Positions 59,622 through 64,000 of a stretch of 64,000 nucleotides of DNA are shown in pieces; positions within the stretch are counted from its first letter, which is position 1; the number at the start of each line of letters is the position of its first letter. The translations under genes and the position numbers were made by a program. This DNA is from VXRJ01 sp965246995 (GTDB lineage: Bacteria; Acidobacteriota; Vicinamibacteria; Vicinamibacterales; UBA8438). Where the stretch lies: contig OZ252008.1 of assembly GCA_965246995.1 (NCBI GenBank), forward strand, positions 1,736,001 through 1,800,000, read 5' to 3'. The notes below the pieces were generated by a model. The model had not been told where the DNA came from, searched no databases, and saw only the letters and a program-made list of their open reading frames with translations.

Positions 59622-61061
59622 CTACCGCGCTCGCGCTGGCCCCAGCTTCCGGACCCAGCCGTCGCCCTTCGTCAGGAGATAGAGCTCCCCCGCGGAGTCG
59701 ATCCCCAGGCGTGCGTCCACCCGGTCGCCCCGGCCGTAGGTGTTGGGGAACCCGGCCACCTCGACGAGATCGCGCTCCTGGCCGTCCAGGACCAGACGGA
59801 GTTCCCGGATCTCGGCGAGTTGACCGGTCTCTAGGTTGTCCGCGTCGATGTACAGCACCCGGCCGCGCGGGAAGTCCGTGAAGACGTACTTGCCCTGGAG
59901 GGCAGGAATGGCCTGGCCGCGATAGACGAACCCGCCGCTGATGGCGTTGCCGTCGTCGTGGTCATACTGGGCCACCGGATATACGAAGGGATGGTCGTCC
60001 TGCGCCGGGCGCGGATAGACCCGACCCGGACGCGACGCGCCGACGGCGTAGCCCGTGGCGAACGTGCCCTCCCGGAGCCGCCAGCCGTAGTTGGCGCCGG
60101 GCACCCCCAGATTGACCTCTTCCACGAAGCCCTGGCCGATGTCGCCCATGAACATCCGGCCGTCCGTGTCCCAGGAGAACTGCTGCGTATGCCGCAGACC
60201 GTAGGCCCAGATCTCGGGGGCGACGCCCGCCTCGCCCACGAAGGGATTGTCCGGTGGAATGCCGTACCCCCTGCTTCCGTCGCCCGCGAGGGGATCGATG
60301 CGAATAATCGCCCCATGGGGCACGGCGAGGGATTGGCCGAAGTCGTTGGGATCGTTGGCCGCCCCGGCATCCCCGAAACTGGCGTAGAGGAGCCCGTAGT
60401 CCGGCGATCCCGAGGCAGCCGTCGGATTGAACGCGATGGTGCCGATGTTGTGGTTGGAGGCGAACTGGCCAATCCGGAAGACCTCGCGTGAGGTGCCGCT
60501 GAACACGTTCGCCGCCGGATCGTCGGCCGTCCACTCCCGGATCACGCTCTCGTGGCTCTCGGCGTCGTCATCCAGATAGTCCGCGCGGCCGCTGTCCGAC
60601 CGGGCACTGTACGCCGTGTAGAACTTGCCGTACCCGGGCGTGCCGGCGGCGGCGAACTGCGGGTGAAACGCGATCCCCACCAGACCGGTCTCGTTGGGGA
60701 ACATCGAGTCGTCGAAGCCGACGTCCTGGGTGCGAATGTCCAGGTACGTGACCGGGGCCATCCCATTCTCGTCGGTGATGTACAGCAGGCCGCGCAGGTC
60801 GTTGAGAACGAGGCGCCCCGAGCCGTCCCCCACCGGCGTCAGAAACTGGATGCGGGCATAGGCCAGGTTCGTTATGGAGTCCAGGGCCGACTCCACCGTT
60901 TGCGGCGCGCGGATGAACTCGGTTGCTTCCACGACCAGGTCGCCCTTCCGGATCGGATCAGGAATGGGGTCGGGCAAGGCGTCCACCTGCGCCTCGGCCG
61001 CCGGCAGGGCCGGGACGACGAGGAGCATGGCGGTTATCGCGAGCAGTCGTGTGAGGTGCAT
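59622..61061 (-). CDS. PQQ-dependent sugar dehydrogenase, soluble GDH-type
   Basis: A 479-residue protein with signal peptide (LLAITAMLLVVPALPAAEA). The six-bladed propeller of the aldose/soluble glucose dehydrogenase family is suggested by GLVGIAFHPQFAAAGTPG, FASNHNIGTIAFNPT (catalytic-type histidine), VPHGAIIRIDPLAGDGSRGYGIP, PEIWAYGLRHTQQFSWD, and GDIGQGFVEEVNLG. It would oxidise sugars outside the cytoplasm with PQQ. Convergent with ggt and divergent from the P450 gene. Confidence 0.87.
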   Translation of the reverse strand: MHLTRLLAITAMLLVVPALPAAEAQVDALPDPIPDPIRKGDLVVEATEFIRAPQTVESALDSITNLAYARIQFLTPVGDGSGRLVLNDLRGLLYITDENGMAPVTYLDIRTQDVGFDDSMFPNETGLVGIAFHPQFAAAGTPGYGKFYTAYSARSDSGRADYLDDDAESHESVIREWTADDPAANVFSGTSREVFRIGQFASNHNIGTIAFNPTAASGSPDYGLLYASFGDAGAANDPNDFGQSLAVPHGAIIRIDPLAGDGSRGYGIPPDNPFVGEAGVAPEIWAYGLRHTQQFSWDTDGRMFMGDIGQGFVEEVNLGVPGANYGWRLREGTFATGYAVGASRPGRVYPRPAQDDHPFVYPVAQYDHDDGNAISGGFVYRGQAIPALQGKYVFTDFPRGRVLYIDADNLETGQLAEIRELRLVLDGQERDLVEVAGFPNTYGRGDRVDARLGIDSAGELYLLTKGDGWVRKLGPARAR

Positions 61062-61312
61062 TGGGTTCCTTCGCTACGCCACGCAGCACGGACAGCTCGG
61101 GCCCGCCTGCGAGAAACTGCTGGTGGCATCCGCGGCGCCGACACGTTTAACGAAACTGCGTCGCGAGTGTGCAGCGGACACTTGAATCTCCGTGCCGGAT
61201 CAGGAAGGTAGCTTACCTTCTGCATCTCGGCAAGGTGTCCTCCTCCGCACAGACTCTCGCGCAGGCTGTCTGCCGCCGACGGCCACTCCGCACCGTGCCA
61301 TAATCGAGCCGG
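61062..61312. promoter_or_regulatory. Divergent intergenic region with hairpin
   Basis: The gap between the sugar dehydrogenase (-) and P450 (+) genes must hold both promoters. The only structure I see is a perfect inverted repeat GAAGGTA-GCT-TACCTTC at 61204-61220, which could be an operator for both genes. No clear -35/-10 pair is recognised. Confidence 0.3.
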
Positions 61313-62581
61313 ATGACGCTGACCGACCTGCGGTGGACGCTGCGGTCGCTGGTTCTCGACGCGCTGGCGATGCCCGAGTACTGGCGCAACGGCGTCACGT
61401 ACAACCCGCTGGCGGCCCGGGTGGTCCAGGATCCGTACCCGACCTACGCCCGCCTGCGTTCCCGCTCCCCGGTGCACCGCAGCCGGGTGCTCGACGCCTG
61501 GGTGTTCACCCGCTACGCGGACGTGGAGGCCATCCTCCGGGACTACCGGCGGTTTTCCAGTGTCCCGAGCACCGTGCAGTCGAAGCGGCAGGGGTCCTAC
61601 AGGCCGCCGCGGGCCGACTGGACGATGCTGTTTCTCGACCCGCCGGAGCACACCCGCCTGCGCGGGCTTGTCAACCAGGCGTTCACGCCGCGGGCGGTGG
61701 CTGCCCTCGAACCGCATATCCGCGCGATCATGGAGCAACTGCTCGACGACATCGACGATCCGGCGGGATTCGACCTGATGGCGGCGGTGGCCAACCCGCT
61801 GCCGGTGATTGTGATCGCCGAGATGCTGGGGGTGCCGCCGGAGGACCGGGCGCAATTCAAGCACTGGTCGGACGAGCGCGCGCGAATACTCGAGCCGATC
61901 GTCACGCCGGAGGAAAGGAAGCGGGCGGTTGCGGCGGGGCAGTCGTTCGACGCCTACTTCATGCCCATCATCCGGGCGCGGCGCCGCGAGCCGCGAGAAG
62001 ACATCGTCAGCGCCCTCGCGCAGGCGAAAGAGGAAGGCGACTCGCTCACCGAGCGTGAGATGCTGGTGATGCTGCGCCTCCTGCTGATTGCCGGCAACGA
62101 GACCACTACGAACCTCATCGGCAACGGCATGCTGGCCCTGCTGCAACATCCGGAGCAGCTTGCGATGCTCCAGGAGGATCCGAGCCGGATACCCGCGGCA
62201 GTGGAAGAGCTTCTGCGCTTCGATTCGCCGGTGCAGCTCGATCTCCGGGGCGTGCTCGAGGATTGCGTGGTGAACGGCTCTCGGCTGCGCCGCGGCGATG
62301 CCGTCCTCTTGGCGATCGGCGCTGCCAATCGCGACCCGGACGTATTCGACGAGCCGGAGCGGCTTGACGTTCAACGCTCCAAGGGGAGCAATATCTCGTT
62401 CGGCCGAGGCGTCCATCACTGTATCGGCGCGCCCCTCGCGCGCCTGGAAGGACGCATCGCGCTGGAAGTGCTGCTGAAGCGCTTTTCCTCGATGCGCCTG
62501 CTCACCGACCGTCCGGCATTTCGCAGAGCCATCGTGCTGCGCGGCCTCGAGTCGCTGCCGGTGGCGGCCATCCCTGCGTAG
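61313..62581 (+). CDS. Cytochrome P450
   Basis: A 422-residue soluble bacterial P450. Haem-binding FGRGVHHCIGAP with C370 as iron ligand, the I-helix AGNETTTN (oxygen activation threonine), the K-helix EELLR and the FLDPPEHTRLRGLV substrate-region motif are all present. Length is typical (about 400). It needs ferredoxin and reductase partners, which are not in the window. One base separates it from the serine hydrolase gene downstream, so the two are co-transcribed. Substrate unknown. Confidence 0.92.
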   Translation: MTLTDLRWTLRSLVLDALAMPEYWRNGVTYNPLAARVVQDPYPTYARLRSRSPVHRSRVLDAWVFTRYADVEAILRDYRRFSSVPSTVQSKRQGSYRPPRADWTMLFLDPPEHTRLRGLVNQAFTPRAVAALEPHIRAIMEQLLDDIDDPAGFDLMAAVANPLPVIVIAEMLGVPPEDRAQFKHWSDERARILEPIVTPEERKRAVAAGQSFDAYFMPIIRARRREPREDIVSALAQAKEEGDSLTEREMLVMLRLLLIAGNETTTNLIGNGMLALLQHPEQLAMLQEDPSRIPAAVEELLRFDSPVQLDLRGVLEDCVVNGSRLRRGDAVLLAIGAANRDPDVFDEPERLDVQRSKGSNISFGRGVHHCIGAPLARLEGRIALEVLLKRFSSMRLLTDRPAFRRAIVLRGLESLPVAAIPA

Positions 62582-62582
62582 C

Positions 62583-63887
62583 ATGGCGCGAAGCATGCCG
62601 AGACGGTCTCGACCGCAACGGGGCGTCGTCATCACCTCCAGGCTCATCCTCGTGCTGCTCGCCATCGGTGGCCCCGCCGGTGGAGGCGCCCACGTACGCG
62701 CGCAAGACCTGCCGACGGCAATGCCGGAATCGGTCGGGCTCTCGTCCGAACGGCTGGGCGAAGCCACGCGCCGGCTGCAGTCTCATGTAGACGCCGGAGA
62801 CATTGGCGGCGTTGTGGCCGCCGTCGTTCGGCACGGTCGGCTCGTGTACCTCGAAGCCCTCGGTGAGCTGGACCGGGAGCGCGGCCTCGCGATGCGCGAC
62901 GACGCCCTGTTCCGCCTCTACTCCATGACGCGCCCCATCACCAGCCTTGCCGCGATGATCCTCTGGGAGGAGGACCGCTTCGAGCTCGATGATCCCGTTT
63001 CCTTGTATCTGCCCGAGTTCGCTGATCAGCGCGTCTTCGCCGACGCGTCCAACCCCGACATGACCGCGACCCGGTCGCGGCGCACGGAGATGACGGTCGA
63101 GCACCTCCTGCTGCATACCTCCGGATTAGGCAGCCGCGGCTCGCCCATCTACCGCGCCGAGCAGGTCCGACTGCGCTCCATCACCCTGCCCCAGATGGTG
63201 AGCAACGCCGCCCGCGTGCCGCTCTTCGAGGATCCGGGGACGCGCTGGCGCTACGGCATCTCCACCACCATTCTCGGCCGGCTCGTCGAGATCTGGTCCG
63301 GTATGCTTTTCAACGAATTTCTCCAGGAGCGGGTCTTCGAGCCGCTCGGGATGACCGATACCGTGTTTCGGGTCGACTCCACTCGAGCCAACCGCTTCGG
63401 ACCCGCCTACCGTCCCGGACCGGACGGCGAGCTACGGCCGTACGCCATAGAGGTAGCGCCATTCACCGAGCCGCCAGCTCTGATCGAGGGTGGCGTCGGC
63501 CTGGTCTCTACCGTCCCCGACTACCTCGGCTTCGCCCAGATGTTTCTCAACGGCGGCGAGTTCGACGGCGTGCGTGTCCTTCAGCCTGATACCGTCGCTC
63601 TGATGACCGTCAACCGTGTCCCCGACGCCCTCTTGCCGATCGGCTTCGGCGCTCCGCAGCCCGGCCGCGGTTGGACCCTCGGGTTCTGCGTCGTGATGGA
63701 CGCCGACACGTTCCCCCTGCCGGTCCGCGAGGGCACCTTCTGGTGGGATGGCTCTTCCGGCACGCGGTTCTACATCGACCCGGTGGAGGATATGGTGACC
63801 GTAGTCATGGCCGCTGCATCCCCGGCGCACGGAAACGGGTTCCGGGAGGCATTCACCGAGGCTGTGTATGACGCGCTGATCGACTGA
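62583..63887 (+). CDS. Exported serine beta-lactamase-like hydrolase with SxxR in place of SxxK
   Basis: A 434-residue exported protein (signal-like ITSRLILVLLAIGGPAGGGA) of the class C beta-lactamase/esterase EstB superfamily. The nucleophile motif is S114-M-T-R117, where the family has SxxK; the general-base lysine is arginine. The rest looks conserved: VEHLLLHTSGL, WRYGISTTILGRLVE (tyrosine motif YxN-like), and WWDGSSGTRFYIDP near the third motif. Either an altered enzyme, a subfamily with arginine, or an inactive one. It is translated right after the P450 gene. Confidence 0.85.
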   Translation: MARSMPRRSRPQRGVVITSRLILVLLAIGGPAGGGAHVRAQDLPTAMPESVGLSSERLGEATRRLQSHVDAGDIGGVVAAVVRHGRLVYLEALGELDRERGLAMRDDALFRLYSMTRPITSLAAMILWEEDRFELDDPVSLYLPEFADQRVFADASNPDMTATRSRRTEMTVEHLLLHTSGLGSRGSPIYRAEQVRLRSITLPQMVSNAARVPLFEDPGTRWRYGISTTILGRLVEIWSGMLFNEFLQERVFEPLGMTDTVFRVDSTRANRFGPAYRPGPDGELRPYAIEVAPFTEPPALIEGGVGLVSTVPDYLGFAQMFLNGGEFDGVRVLQPDTVALMTVNRVPDALLPIGFGAPQPGRGWTLGFCVVMDADTFPLPVREGTFWWDGSSGTRFYIDPVEDMVTVVMAAASPAHGNGFREAFTEAVYDALID

Positions 63888-63928
63888 CACGGAGAACATT
63901 GCACACCGCAAACACCTGGAGGCGCCTA

Positions 63929-64000
63929 ATGCTGCACCGACACCCGATCCTCGCGACACTGCTTCTCGGCGTCGCCGCCCTGTCCTTCTTGCCGCTGCTG
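63929..64000 (+). CDS. Start of an exported protein gene (cut by window edge)
   Basis: ATG 63929, with GGAGG about nine bases upstream, opens MLHRHPILATLLLGVAALSF and continues to the window edge. It is a typical signal peptide, but only 24 codons are visible and the product cannot be named. It follows the serine hydrolase gene by 41 bases, so it may belong to the same operon. Confidence 0.6.
   Translation, partial: MLHRHPILATLLLGVAALSFLPLL

Noticed and set aside
1..64000. CRISPR arrays, rRNA genes, integrase or phage structural genes
   Set aside because: I looked for regularly spaced repeats and for recognisable integrase or phage motifs and saw none; the island seems to be IS-driven, not a prophage.

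Overview
The window is GC-rich, densely packed bacterial DNA, mostly without long gaps. Several gene types together suggest an uncultured-type Acidobacteriota (Vicinamibacteria-like) or a similar environmental lineage: secreted S9 peptidase, CBM9/DUF5916 barrel protein, PQQ-type dehydrogenases, exported amidase, amidohydrolase-CIA30 fusion, gamma-glutamyltransferase and serine hydrolase. This is inference from gene content; no rRNA, tRNA or marker gene is present to prove it. I found no CRISPR array, rRNA or confident tRNA gene.

Positions 1-21.8 kb form a defence-rich accessory island full of insertion sequences. On the + strand come a truncated IS1380 copy, a HicAB toxin-antitoxin pair, a small conserved hypothetical protein, and a tightly overlapping three-gene set: a DUF6361 protein, a two-HKD phospholipase D-like protein and an SNF2-like helicase. 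This set is the best candidate for a poorly described anti-phage module. Two more genes follow, a membrane-anchored protein and a HEPN-type RNase-like protein. On the - strand lies a type III restriction-modification pair (mod-res), then an ankyrin-repeat gene. Four IS elements of four families (IS1380, ISL3, IS66, IS630) have each interrupted one of these genes. In every case the target duplication can be read (CTAG, AGAAAACC, CATCAAGC, TA), and removing the element with one duplication copy restores an uninterrupted reading frame.

Positions 21.8-33.4 kb hold a decayed duplicate of an SLC13-type transporter, two small proteins, ribonuclease D, and a complete protocatechuate branch of the beta-ketoadipate pathway down to beta-ketoadipate. 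The pca operon runs on the - strand as pcaH-pcaG-pcaB-pcaD-pcaC-SLC13 transporter, with a small inverted-repeat element (MITE-like) inserted exactly at the pcaH stop codon. Divergent from it are valine-pyruvate aminotransferase (avtA) and then a secreted cyclase-family hydrolase.

Positions 33.5-64 kb carry mainly exported enzymes of a scavenging heterotroph: a beta-propeller protein with a haem c motif, a SEC-C protein, a large S9 peptidase, a PQQ-dependent dehydrogenase, a TolB-like anchored propeller, an N,N-dimethylformamidase-like protein, an amidase, a DUF5916 outer-membrane-type protein, an amidohydrolase-CIA30 fusion, an ABC-2 exporter, gamma-glutamyltransferase, a soluble-type sugar dehydrogenase, a cytochrome P450 and a serine hydrolase. 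Several genes here are broken by small lesions: an MFS gene with an in-frame TGA, a dimethylformamidase-like gene with a one-base frameshift, a 5'-truncated ABC ATPase, and remnants of histidine kinase, DUF3800 and hydantoinase genes. Together with the IS load this suggests a genome under relaxed selection or recent IS expansion; some single-base lesions could instead be assembly errors.
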